Assembly (NCBI GenBank): GCA_043782425.1
Contig: JAYWAM010000175.1
Location: 1 to 38,137 of the forward strand
Direction: 5' to 3'
Length of the DNA: 38,137 nucleotides
From: JAYWAM01 sp043782425
GTDB taxonomy: Bacteria; Pseudomonadota; Gammaproteobacteria; Burkholderiales; Usitatibacteraceae
This document shows, piece after piece, positions 24,001-32,087 of this stretch. Position 1 is the stretch's first letter; every line of letters begins with the position of its first letter. The notes beneath the pieces were generated by a model. It saw only the letters and a list, made by a program, of their open reading frames with translations. It was not told the origin of the DNA and made no database searches. The position numbers and the translations under genes were made by a program.

Positions 24001-26982
24001 TACATCACCAAGGGCGCGAAACGCAAGGTCGATCTGATCGCCATCGGCCCGAATCTGAAAGCCGCCGCCGCAGACAAACTCAAGATTGCCTTGTTCGAGC
24101 GCCGCTATGTCTCGGTGCTGACACAGCAGCGCAACGGCACTTATCGCTACGAATCGCAACGCCGCGATGTGCGCCTCAGCGAAGCGGCGCTGAAGCTCGA
24201 CGCCAGGGTCACGCCATTTACACTCGCCACCAAAGAGCCGGGGGATTTTTTTTATGTCATTGAGGACGACAGCGGACGCGAAATGAACCGCATCGCTTAC
24301 ATGGTGGCAGGCGACGCCAATCTCACGCGGCCGCTGGAGCGCAACAACGAGCTACAGGTAAAACTCAACAAGAAAGACTACAAGGCGGGCGAGACTATCG
24401 AGATCGCCATCCGCGCGCCCTACACCGGTTACGGTCTCATCACCATCGAGCGCGAAAGAGTGCACGAGGCGCTGTGGTTCAAAACCAGCACCACCGCCAG
24501 CGTGCAGAAGATTCGCGTGCCAGAGGGCATGGAAGGCAACGGTTACGTGAATATCGCCTTCATGCGCGACCTGGGCTCCAAGGAAATCTTCATGAACCCG
24601 TTGTCCTACGCGGCCATGCCCTTCACCATCAACCTTGCCGAGCGCGCTCTCGAGCTGAAGCTCGAAGCGCCCGGCCTGGTCAAGCCGGGTGAAAGCGCCA
24701 CCTTCAAACTCAGCGCGAACAGATCAGCACGCGCAGTGGTGTTTGCCGTCGATGAAGGCATCTTGCAGGTGGCGGGATATGCGCGCCCCGATCCGCTCGC
24801 ACACTTCTTCGCCAAGCGCGCGCTCGATGTGCGTACCGCGCAGATTCTCGATCTGCTGTTGCCCGAATTCAAGCTGTGGATGGCGCAGGCCGCAGCGGGC
24901 GGCGACGGCACGGGCGGCTTCGGCAAGCACCTCAACCCGTTCAAGAAAAAGCGTGACGAACCGGCGGCCTATTGGTCCGGCATTGTCGAGGTCGATGCAA
25001 AGGGCACGGAATTAAGCTACGTGGTTCCCGCGCACTTCAATGGCCGCTTGAAAGTTTTCGCCGTCGCGGTGAATGAGGCGCAGGTGGGAACCGCCGAGGC
25101 GGCAACCGTTGCGCGCGGCGACTTCATCCTCACGCCCAACGCGCCGGTCGCCGTATTGCCGGGCGATGAGTTCGAGGTCAGCGTGGGTATCGCCAATCAG
25201 TTGAAGGGGTCGGGCAAAGATGCAGCCATCGACATTGCCCTGGCAGCATCCAAAGAACTCGAAGTGCTTGATGCGCGCACGCAGACGCTCAAAGTGCGCG
25301 AGGGCGGCGAAGGCGTGATTCTTTTGCGTGTCAAAGCGCGCGAAAAACTCGGCGAAGGCACGCTCACCTTCACCGCGACGGGGGCGGGTGGCAAGGCGAC
25401 GGCCAAAGCGGCGATCAGCGTTCGTCCGGCCACGCCCCTGCGCACCGAAATCGCCGTGGGCCGTGTCGATAAAGGCGATAAGGACATCGCCATGACGCGC
25501 CGTCTGTACGATGAGCGCGCAGAGCGCGCGCTGACTTTCTCCGGCTCGCCGCTGGCGCTCGCCGCCGGGCTTTCGACCTACTTGCGCGGCTATCCTTACG
25601 GCTGCACCGAGCAGATCGTTTCCAAAACCATGCCAGAGCTTGTGCTTGCGCCCAATCAAGCGCTGACCAAAGATCACGTTGCAAAAACCATTGCCACACT
25701 GCGCACGCGCCAAACCCAGGAGGGCGGATTTGGCCTGTATCAGCCGGGCGGCGAGCCGGCCGAATTCGCCAGCCTGTACGCCGTGCATTTCCTGCTCGAA
25801 GCCAGGGCGCGCGGCCATGCGGTGCCGCCCGATATGCTCAAGTTCGCCAACAACTGGCTGACGCGCTTTGCGGCGAGCAAGGGAAGTTCGCTGTCGGACG
25901 AGCGCAATCGCGCTTACGCAATTTATCTGGTGACGTTGCAGGAAACGCAAAGCGCCAGCCTGATTGCTGGCATCACGGATCGCCTGAATGCCAACCACCG
26001 CGGCTGGCAAGGTGATCTCACTGCCGCGTATCTGGCGTCTAGCCTCAAGTTGCTCAAGGACGATAGCGCCGCCGACAAGTTGATGGCCCAGGTCGGGCTG
26101 GCGCACAAAGACTGGTTCCGCGGCTATGCCTATTACGATGGCATGGTGCGCGACGCGGTGATTCTCGACCTCACCGCGCGGCACTTCCCGTCGCGTCTGA
26201 AAGTCACCGCACCCAAGGCGCTAGAAACACTGGTCAGTGCGCTGTCCAATGAAAGCTACATGAGCCTCTCGGCCGCCTATGGTGTGCTTGGTCTGGAACG
26301 CTATGCCAAGGTAGCAGGATCAACCGGTGACGTGAAGCTCGCGGCGAGCACCAAGGTGGACGCCAAGGCGGGCACGCCGCTGCAGACGCTGAGTCTCGAT
26401 GCGCAAGGCAAGGCAAGATTTGGTGGCGATGTGGCGCTGCTCAAGCTCACCTCGATCGGCGAGTTGCCGGGCTTTTTCACCGTCTCGACCAGCGGTTACG
26501 ACAAGGCTGTTGCGACGCAATCGCTCGCCAAAGGCATCGAGATTCAACGCGAGCTGCTCGATGCGCAAGGCCGCCCCGTCAAACAGATCAAGCAGGGCGA
26601 CACCATCACGGTGAAAATCATCGGGCGTTCTCTCGAAGGCACGCGCCCGCATATTGCGATTGCCGACCTGATTCCCGGCGGCTTCGATCTGGTGATAGAC
26701 AGCGCCTCTCAAGCGAGCATACCCACACCGGCGCGCGCGCTGCAAAGCCAGGGAGCAACCACCGTCGCCGCGCAGAGCGCCATGGTCACCGACTTTGTGG
26801 ATCGTCGCGATGATCGTGTGCTGATCTACGCCACGCTTGATAGTGCGGTGCGCGAATTTCGCTACCAGATACGCGCGGTCAGCGTCGGCAAGTTCGTGCT
26901 GCCGCCGGCCTTCGGTGAAGCGATGTACTCACGCGGCGTGTTCGGACAATCGCAGACGGGCAGCATCGAGGTTGTCAAATGA
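21037..26982 (+). CDS. Bacterial alpha-2-macroglobulin family protein with thioester motif
   Basis: 1,981 aa. Bacterial alpha-2-macroglobulins trap proteases in the periplasm and guard peptidoglycan repair with PBP1C. The start is the ATG at 21037 with GGGGAG before it. A membrane helix lies at about 67-86 (GAAILLLIALWAAASYGYRW), so the large C-terminal part is periplasmic. An acidic Glu/Gly linker lies near 593-618. The thioester CTEQ (Cys1523-Gln1526, in YPYGCTEQIV) is intact. Macroglobulin-like domains precede it, and an alpha-helical thioester domain (SLYAVHFLLEARARG) follows. Unlike E. coli YfhM it has no lipoprotein signal and carries a 66-residue cytoplasmic N-terminus. It overlaps the PBP1C gene by 4 bp. 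Confidence 0.93.
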   Translation: MKNAAIGVMALALQDLQRLVKTVVRGVVGDVRWRPPRWLQTAQQAWRAAEAGRRAQAAYAWAERHPLHSGAAILLLIALWAAASYGYRWYQARPKPIEVMAKSSAPALGNYEAETFIISPVRIAFDHPAIALPWVGKQLPPPSEAQLATIDPPLEGVWRAEDDRHVSFTPKEDWPIGAQFQVKFAREFFAGHVNVKGDPPKFTTPDFRAELQEAIYYQDPKEAGLKKIVVTLKFTHPVDNTLLESRIVFRDEQKRGLLGLGNAKLNHSVTYDKKKLYAYVHSDPVKLSEDGGSVEFELGAGVRAQSGGNATDRAHKRRVAIPSLSSLRFDNANLFVADADTPEPKLVMALHASDPVAPRQVAANLEAWVLPTYHPDTPKDQRTEPHRWGGAGEIGADVFKQSKPVKLLANEGEREHVVNPTFKAALAPGDYLYVRVKPGVKSFGGLVNLKASEFVIAAPAFPKRLKLAGEGSVLALSGEKKMGLLSRGIKSAKIEIARVRADQAHILISQNGGTLTQPNFDGTRLGLADLAEYFTEIKPLATEGHATLTHAIDLKPYLEGAGGRKGLFVISVSEHKPKSDKAQPPSQVQENAEEQAPGEGEGEGEGNDNSAPPQQDDAGPVFDRRFILVTDLGIIAKRSVDGTQDIFVASIASGEAIAGATVQVIGRNGLAVLGATTDAKGRATLPTLKGFERERMPLLYLVQKGGDLSVLPINRFNRNLDFSRFDIWGVANNAEQGKLSAYLFSDRGMYRPGEEMRFGLIVKPQNWNVKKSALPLAVVLTDPRGVVVRRDNVTFTPDGFEAFTHRTREESPTGNYTLAIYLPGPGGDLSKDELLGTTTVKVREFLPDRLKISTKFSRESDGWINPEDLKALVKVENLFGAPAQQRRVTARMSLSPTVPYFAAFPEFRFHDPDKAKVGTAEDLPEAQTNDQGEAEINLNIERFAQSTYRLHVVAQGFEAEGGRGVAAERTLLVSPAKHLIGVKSGDLNYITKGAKRKVDLIAIGPNLKAAAADKLKIALFERRYVSVLTQQRNGTYRYESQRRDVRLSEAALKLDARVTPFTLATKEPGDFFYVIEDDSGREMNRIAYMVAGDANLTRPLERNNELQVKLNKKDYKAGETIEIAIRAPYTGYGLITIERERVHEALWFKTSTTASVQKIRVPEGMEGNGYVNIAFMRDLGSKEIFMNPLSYAAMPFTINLAERALELKLEAPGLVKPGESATFKLSANRSARAVVFAVDEGILQVAGYARPDPLAHFFAKRALDVRTAQILDLLLPEFKLWMAQAAAGGDGTGGFGKHLNPFKKKRDEPAAYWSGIVEVDAKGTELSYVVPAHFNGRLKVFAVAVNEAQVGTAEAATVARGDFILTPNAPVAVLPGDEFEVSVGIANQLKGSGKDAAIDIALAASKELEVLDARTQTLKVREGGEGVILLRVKAREKLGEGTLTFTATGAGGKATAKAAISVRPATPLRTEIAVGRVDKGDKDIAMTRRLYDERAERALTFSGSPLALAAGLSTYLRGYPYGCTEQIVSKTMPELVLAPNQALTKDHVAKTIATLRTRQTQEGGFGLYQPGGEPAEFASLYAVHFLLEARARGHAVPPDMLKFANNWLTRFAASKGSSLSDERNRAYAIYLVTLQETQSASLIAGITDRLNANHRGWQGDLTAAYLASSLKLLKDDSAADKLMAQVGLAHKDWFRGYAYYDGMVRDAVILDLTARHFPSRLKVTAPKALETLVSALSNESYMSLSAAYGVLGLERYAKVAGSTGDVKLAASTKVDAKAGTPLQTLSLDAQGKARFGGDVALLKLTSIGELPGFFTVSTSGYDKAVATQSLAKGIEIQRELLDAQGRPVKQIKQGDTITVKIIGRSLEGTRPHIAIADLIPGGFDLVIDSASQASIPTPARALQSQGATTVAAQSAMVTDFVDRRDDRVLIYATLDSAVREFRYQIRAVSVGKFVLPPAFGEAMYSRGVFGQSQTGSIEVVK

Positions 26983-29366
26983 TCCGGCGCTGGCGCGCGC
27001 TGGCCATTGCAGCAGCGGCTGCGTTGGCCCTGGGCGTGCTGATTTTCGCGGCGCTGCGCTTCACGCCGCGTGCCGCGCTGGCACAGGATTTTCCGGTGTC
27101 GCGCGCGGTGTACTCGGCGCAAAACGAGTTGCTGCGCCTCACCCTGGCAAGCGATGAACAGTATCGCCTGTGGACGCCGCTTGCACACATCGCGCCTAGC
27201 TATCTGGAAAGCGTGATTACCTATGAGGATCGCTATTTTTATCAGCACCAGGGAATCAATCCGCTGGCGCTGGCGCGCGCCACCTGGGTGACTTACATAC
27301 AGCGTTCGCGCCGCATGGGCGGCTCGACGCTCACCATGCAATTGGCGCGCAAGCTGTATCGCATTGATTCTTCGACGCTGGGCGGAAAAGTTCACCAATT
27401 GCTTGCTGCGTCGTGGCTGGAAGCGCGTTACTCGAAGCGCGAAATTCTCGAGGCTTACGTTAATCTCGTGCCGTTTTCCAACAATATTGAAGGCATCGGT
27501 TCGGCAAGCCTGATCTACTTCGGCAAGCAGGCAGCGGATCTGGCGTGGCCCGAAGCGGTGACTCTCGCGGTGATTCCGCAACACCCCGCGCGGCGCGGTG
27601 GCGAAGGCGCCGGGCAGGCGCGCGAAGCGGCGCGCAACCGTTTGATCGACGCGCTGGCAGGCCGCCATCCGGATTTCAAACGCCACGACGTCATCGCGCG
27701 TCTGCCGCAAGCGTCGCAAGGCACGCGCAGTCTGCCTTTTCGCGCGCCGCATGCTGTTGACTACTTGCTGCATGAGGCGCGTACCAGTACAAACGCGCAA
27801 GCGAAACAACGCCGCACCCCCATCTACTCCAGCATTGATCTCAAACTGCAAACCCAAGTCGAGCGCCAGATCGCGCGTTACGTCGAAGCCGGACGCCCGC
27901 GCGGCATCAGCAACGCCGCCGCTCTATTGGTGGACACGCGCAACATGAACGTTGCGGCGCTGGTGGGATCGGCGAATTTTTTCGATGACAGTATCGAGGG
28001 TCAGGTAAACGGCGCTTTCGCCAAACGCTCGCCCGGCTCGACGCTCAAACCTTTCATCTACGCGCTGGCGCTCGATCAGGGCTTGATTCATTCGCGCAGC
28101 ATTCTCAAAGATGCCGCGCAGGCGTTCGGCCCCTATAGCCCGGAAAATTTCGATGGCGCGTTTCTCGGCCCAATTCCCGCACAGGAAGCGCTGATAAAAA
28201 GCCGCAACGTGCCGGCGGTTTCGCTCGCCGCGCGGCTCGCCCAGCCATCGCTGTATCAATTTCTCAAAACCGCCGGCGTGAGCAGTTTGCAGGCGGAAGA
28301 ACACTATGGCCTGTCACTGGCGCTGGGCGGGGCCGAAGTGAGCATGGAAGAACTGGCGGCGCTTTACGCCATGCTGGTAAACGGCGGCGAGCTGCGCAGC
28401 CTCAACTACCAGCATAGCGCGCAAGCGGGTGACACGCGCGCGCAGCGGGTGGAGCACGCGCAACGCGGCACACGCCTGGTTTCCGAAGAAGCGGCGTTTA
28501 TTACGCTGGAGATGTTAAAAGATAATCCGCGCCCCGATCACGCTTTGGCGCCGGGGCTGCTTCCCAGCGCCGTGCCAGTGGCGTGGAAGACCGGCACCTC
28601 GTGGGGCTTTCGCGACGCCTGGAGCGCGGGCGCCTTCGGCCCCTATGTTCTGGTGGTGTGGGTGGGCAATTTTAATAACGAACCCAACGCGGCGTTTGTC
28701 GGCATCGAAGCCGCCGCACCGCTGTTTTTTTCCATCGTCGACTCCATCGCGGCAAGCACGCCGGATTTCAGAGAGCGGGTGACCATCACACCGAAGCATG
28801 CGCAGCGTATCGACGTGTGCGCCGCGTCGGGGGATTTGCCCAATGCGCAATGCCCGGCGCTGGCAAAGAGCTGGTATATCCCCGGCAAATCTCCCATCAG
28901 GATTTCCAATTTACACCGCGCCGTTTGGATAGATGGCGCAAGCGGTCGCGAAGCGTGTGAAGCCAACGCGCCGGGCGCGCAGCTCGAGGTGCGCGAATAC
29001 TGGCCCTCGGATTTGCTGCTTCTGTTCGCGCAAGCCGGCATACCCAGACGCCTGCCTCCCGCGCCGCCGCGTCACTGCGCACATAACGCGAATAGCACAG
29101 CCCAAGGTCCAAAAATCGTCTCGCCGCTGCGTGGTGTTGACTACCTGCAAGACGGCGCCGCCGCGCCCGAAATCCCGCTCAAAGCGGTATTGGCCGGAGA
29201 GGTGCGCGGCGCCTACTGGTTTGTCGATGGCGCGCTGTTGGGCGCAACCAAGCGCGGAGAGCGCATCACCTTCTCCCCCAAAGCGCCGGGGCTTTACACC
29301 ATCCGCGTGGTGGATGAAGCCGGCGAGGCGGACGTGCGCGAGGTGAACGTCAAGCGTGTCAGGTGA
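26979..29366 (+). CDS. pbpC: Penicillin-binding protein 1C
   Basis: 795 aa, normal PBP1C length. An N-terminal membrane anchor (7-28) is followed by a GT51 glycosyltransferase domain with catalytic Glu83 (ITYEDRYFYQHQG) and GGSTLTMQLARKL. The transpeptidase domain has SxxK at Ser354-Lys357 (GSTLKPF), the SxN-like RNV block and KTG at 537-539 (WKTGTSWGF). The last 90 residues are the PBP1C C-terminal domain (KIVSPLRG). It polymerises and may cross-link peptidoglycan. The ATG overlaps the alpha-2-macroglobulin stop (ATGA), the usual gene pair. Confidence 0.95.
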   Translation: MIRRWRALAIAAAAALALGVLIFAALRFTPRAALAQDFPVSRAVYSAQNELLRLTLASDEQYRLWTPLAHIAPSYLESVITYEDRYFYQHQGINPLALARATWVTYIQRSRRMGGSTLTMQLARKLYRIDSSTLGGKVHQLLAASWLEARYSKREILEAYVNLVPFSNNIEGIGSASLIYFGKQAADLAWPEAVTLAVIPQHPARRGGEGAGQAREAARNRLIDALAGRHPDFKRHDVIARLPQASQGTRSLPFRAPHAVDYLLHEARTSTNAQAKQRRTPIYSSIDLKLQTQVERQIARYVEAGRPRGISNAAALLVDTRNMNVAALVGSANFFDDSIEGQVNGAFAKRSPGSTLKPFIYALALDQGLIHSRSILKDAAQAFGPYSPENFDGAFLGPIPAQEALIKSRNVPAVSLAARLAQPSLYQFLKTAGVSSLQAEEHYGLSLALGGAEVSMEELAALYAMLVNGGELRSLNYQHSAQAGDTRAQRVEHAQRGTRLVSEEAAFITLEMLKDNPRPDHALAPGLLPSAVPVAWKTGTSWGFRDAWSAGAFGPYVLVVWVGNFNNEPNAAFVGIEAAAPLFFSIVDSIAASTPDFRERVTITPKHAQRIDVCAASGDLPNAQCPALAKSWYIPGKSPIRISNLHRAVWIDGASGREACEANAPGAQLEVREYWPSDLLLLFAQAGIPRRLPPAPPRHCAHNANSTAQGPKIVSPLRGVDYLQDGAAAPEIPLKAVLAGEVRGAYWFVDGALLGATKRGERITFSPKAPGLYTIRVVDEAGEADVREVNVKRVR

Positions 29367-29541
29367 GAGATAATTTTCCGGCGGGGCGTGTCGCTAGCGC
29401 GTATGGCGACCGCAATTTGTTTTGCTTCTGCATAGCGGCGATAGAGTATTGGCTGTTACCCCCTCAATCTTGCATTAGCCAAAAGCACAAAAACGAGTCA
29501 AACTACAGCACAATTCAATTGTTTATCAACCGGAGGTTAAA

Positions 29542-29802
29542 TTGACACACGCGACAATGTTGAAGGCCAGGCGCAAGAACCAAAAAACCCAGAAGCTCAT
29601 CGAGGGAGCAGAGAAGGAAGCAAAGCGCTTGAAGAAACAGAGCTTGAAGGGGCCAGTCGTGAAGAAGGAAAAGGTAAAGAAGGAAAAAGTGAAGAAAGAA
29701 AAGATCAAGACCGAAAAGGTGAAGAAGGTCAAGTTAACCAAGGAAGAGCTCAGCAGGCAAGACGCGAAGAATAAGGCCGGCGCGGGCGCCGGGAAAAAAT
29801 AG
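29542..29802 (+). CDS. Lysine-rich repeat protein
   Basis: 86 aa, over one third lysine. The start is TTG at 29542, chosen because CGGAGG lies five bases before it; the ATG at 29557 is too far from this site. Residues 41-63 are a short tandem repeat of VKKEK-type pentads (VKKEKVKKEKVKKEKIKTEK). No cysteine, no membrane segment. It is expected to be strongly basic and extended or helical, which suggests nucleic-acid or polyanion binding, as for histone H1-like bacterial proteins. No specific family is recognised. Confidence 0.6.
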   Translation: MTHATMLKARRKNQKTQKLIEGAEKEAKRLKKQSLKGPVVKKEKVKKEKVKKEKIKTEKVKKVKLTKEELSRQDAKNKAGAGAGKK

Positions 29803-29844
29803 CGGGGTGTAGCAAGGCGAATAGTTCAAAGAACAATTGACGCT

Positions 29845-30647
29845 TTGATTATTCCTGATTCATTAGAGAGCTTCCACTTCAAGATCACGAGGGCAAAGGA
29901 GCACCTTCGCGTACTCCAATCGTCCATTGATTCCTTCGCTGATGATCCGGAGGCTTACGCGCTCGTCAAACACCGTCACAATGAATCGGGGCTGTACGAA
30001 TTTCGCCTGAAGTTGGGTAAGCTCGTTCCCATGACACAGTGGGCGCTGATAATTGGCGACTGCATCCATTACTCCAGAAGCGCCTTTGATCACTTCTTCT
30101 GGGCGCTCGTTCTGCTCAAGCACCCGAGCGGCACCCCCCCAAACACTGGCTCGCGGGTTTCCCCATCTGCGTCAGGCCCGAAAGGTTCAAGAAGGCACAG
30201 ATTGAAGAGTTCGTGGGGCCGAAGGCAACGGCAATCCTTGAGACGTTGCAGCCATACCAGGCCGGGCGGCCCGAAGATATGGCCCTCGCCTTTCTGAACG
30301 AAACCGATATAACAGACAAGCATCGGCTCCTCGTCCCAAATGTCGGCCTTATCCAGCAGGGTCAGTGCGTGCCAAAATTCGGGGGTGGACCGCCAATTCC
30401 GTACGAGATGCGCTCCAACGTCTTCTTCCAGCCGAGCCTTCACGATGGCGCGGTACTCGCTACAGTCGTTATTAACCCCCCGAACGCCGTAGCGGATGTG
30501 GACCTCATAGCCACGCGGCTCGGAATATCCTTCGAGCGTGGGCAGGGAAAAGTGCTCGCAGTCGAGAAGGCTCTTGCGGCGGCCGAGAGCATCCCCGATG
30601 AGTTCCCTGGTTTCTTCCCTACTACTCATGTCCGCCCCGGCTCATAG
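29845..30647 (+). pseudogene. Frameshifted hypothetical gene
   Basis: Two frames make one protein of about 267 residues. The first part (from TTG 29845) runs LESFHFKITRAKEHLRVL through HYSRSAFDHFFWALVLLKHPSGTPP. Reading then leaves the frame at a run of seven C (30134-30140). One extra C would join it to KHWLAGFPICVRPERFKKAQ and the downstream frame that ends HVRPGS. The gene is therefore either broken by a one-base deletion, phase-variable, or affected by a sequencing error. The RSAFDHFFWAL block resembles a group of uncharacterised proteins of this size. No function is known. Confidence 0.6.
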
Positions 30648-30759
30648 CTGGGTACGGCAAAGGCAATAACGCCATTTTTTGCGATGCATGCACAAATCCC
30701 ATTTTATTTGCCCGGCCAGCCACGATTTCGGTATCGCGAATTCTAAGGGGCCAAGCTCG

Positions 30760-30791
30760 CGTAGGATGGGTTGAGCGCAGCGATACCCATC
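30760..30791 (+). repeat. 32-bp dispersed repeat, copy 4
   Basis: Identical to copies at 2601, 4538 (minus) and 38012. The six bases before it (AGCTCG) are also shared with the copy at 38012, so those two are closest relatives. Confidence 0.9.
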
Positions 30792-30817
30792 AATCACCCC
30801 ACCGCCAAACACCCCCG

Positions 30818-30900
30818 CCCGCTCCCTCCTGCCTAATCTTTCGGCGAGATCGAGGGTGGCGACTGACGTCGGCGATGCGGTTCGGCGTGTCATGGGTGCA
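30818..30900. repeat. Left arm of an 83-bp inverted repeat
   Basis: The reverse complement of this stretch matches 38051-38137 with six mismatches and one 4-nt gap. The match reaches the end of the window and may continue. Each arm lies about 10-30 bp after a 32-bp repeat in the same orientation. The two arms bracket the gene block 31290-37840. Confidence 0.8.
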
Positions 30901-30932
30901 CAAGGATCAATAGCAAGATCAATAGCAATCAA

Positions 30933-31076
30933 GATCAATAGGGTCAGACTCGATTGATATTGACGGATTCAGAAACAACTGGCGAGACGGGTTGAACCTA
31001 AGGCCAGAGGCAGAGATAGGAAGTCAAAACAATTCAGGACGAATCGTAAAATCAATCGAGTCTGACCCTATCGATC
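30933..31076. mobile_element. MITE-like deletion derivative of an IS200/RAYT-type element
   Basis: Ends 30933-30958 and 31051-31076 are a 26-bp inverted repeat with one mismatch (core AGGGTCAGACTCGATTGAT). Between them the plus strand keeps an open frame, LARRVEPKARGRDRKSK and on, ending in TGA at 31063-31065 inside the right repeat. Its basic character fits the C-terminal tail of a Y1 (REP-associated) transposase, from memory of that family. The catalytic part is missing, so it could only move in trans. Tandem GATCAATAG units precede it and CTATCGATC units end it. Confidence 0.5.
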
Positions 31077-31289
31077 CTATCGATCCACCACTCACATCCC
31101 ACCTGACCAGGTAGGTTTTTTTCTTTCCGGCAAGGTGTACCCTTCAAGTCGCGAGGCAGCAAGGTTGCATCAGGTAGTAGTTCCTCGTAATTTAATTCTT
31201 CCGACGTCACGCAAGCACAAACCAAGTTTCAGTCTCCTATTTCATCGTAATTGGCTCTCACACGAGCACCCCCCTCAAAGAGGATAAAT

Positions 31290-32060
31290 ATGACTTTGAT
31301 CCCACTTCGCACTTCAATATTATTGTTGTGCTTATGTAGTGCCTCAAGCATGGCGCAGAACAAGGCTGACACCTCTGCACCCAGGCCCGCACCCAAGGAA
31401 CAGAACGCAACCGCTCTTAAGGGGGATCTTCCTGCTGATCTCAAGGCACTCAAAGAGAGCGGCTTGGTGATTCAAGGCGACCGTGTGATTTTTGAAGATC
31501 AGCACAGCTTCCCGCCAAAACTCAAAGGCCAGTGGACAGAGTCTGGAATCAGACCCGAAATCACGCCAGGCCGCCGCCTTAATATTCAGGAAACGCGCAA
31601 AACCATGCGTGCTTCTACAGTAGAAAACCCCAAGGTAATGGCGGTGATCGGCAAGCGGTTTTCGCTGTTGACTAGCGGCTGGCTGGACAATGAAAAAGGC
31701 AAGGAAGATTCCTCTGCCGACCGCTATCAGTTGGTCTTTTACAACTATGCCAAGAACCATGTCGTCACAGTCATCGCGTCGGACAAGGGCGAGGTTCAGG
31801 ATGTTCAATCAAGACCTGTCACTGTTCAGCCCGCTGAATCGCGAGAGGAAGTGGAAGCTGCGGCAAGCATCCTGCGCGCCAACACGCGCTACGCCAGCGC
31901 CACAAAAGATCTTCTGGCGCGTGGCATCCAGACGGAAGGACGCGGCCAAAACCGCTATCTGCATCTTTGGTTTTATCGTGAGAACCGTACGCGAGCCGTA
32001 TTTGAAGCTGTCGTGAACATTTCCGCCGGCAAGGTGGTGTCCGCACGGTCGCTACGTTAA
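31290..32060 (+). CDS. Secreted protein resembling copper amine oxidase N-terminal domains
   Basis: 256 aa; AAAGAGGA lies six bases before the ATG at 31290. Residues 1-22 are a signal peptide. The segment DRYQLVFYNYAKNHVVTVIASDKGEVQDV is followed by PAESREEVEAAASIL, then NRTRAVFEAVVNISAGKVVSARSL at the end. The last part resembles the N2/N3 domains of copper amine oxidases, where TYEAVVDL..G.VVSW is typical. It contains no catalytic centre. The next gene, 27 bp on, encodes the catalytic-like half, so the two may form one enzyme in two chains. The family assignment rests on motif memory. Confidence 0.6.
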   Translation: MTLIPLRTSILLLCLCSASSMAQNKADTSAPRPAPKEQNATALKGDLPADLKALKESGLVIQGDRVIFEDQHSFPPKLKGQWTESGIRPEITPGRRLNIQETRKTMRASTVENPKVMAVIGKRFSLLTSGWLDNEKGKEDSSADRYQLVFYNYAKNHVVTVIASDKGEVQDVQSRPVTVQPAESREEVEAAASILRANTRYASATKDLLARGIQTEGRGQNRYLHLWFYRENRTRAVFEAVVNISAGKVVSARSLR

Positions 32061-32087
32061 CTGTTTGTGAATCTAAGGAGAAATAAG

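Larger units (their letters stand above)
30648..31289. other. Repeat-rich intergenic region
   Basis: This stretch holds a 32-bp repeat (30760-30791), the left arm of an 83-bp inverted repeat (30818-30900), tandem GATCAATAG units and a 144-bp mobile-element derivative (30933-31076). The last 200 bases before the next gene are AT-richer and presumably contain its promoter, but I cannot fix it. No intact gene is supported here. Confidence 0.6.

Noticed and set aside
25012..26184. 390-codon minus-strand frame inside the alpha-2-macroglobulin gene
   Set aside because: Antisense shadow; the plus-strand frame holds the CTEQ thioester domain.
26862..27857. Minus-strand frame across the macroglobulin/pbpC junction
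   Set aside because: Antisense to two well-identified genes, with no recognisable domain.
30905..30941. Possible CRISPR-like short tandem repeats (GATCAATAG)
   Set aside because: Only three 9-bp units with irregular short spacing; no spacers and no cas genes.
31108..31129. Possible terminator (ACCT-GACC-AGGT then a T-run)
   Set aside because: The stem is only four base pairs, and no gene ends just upstream.
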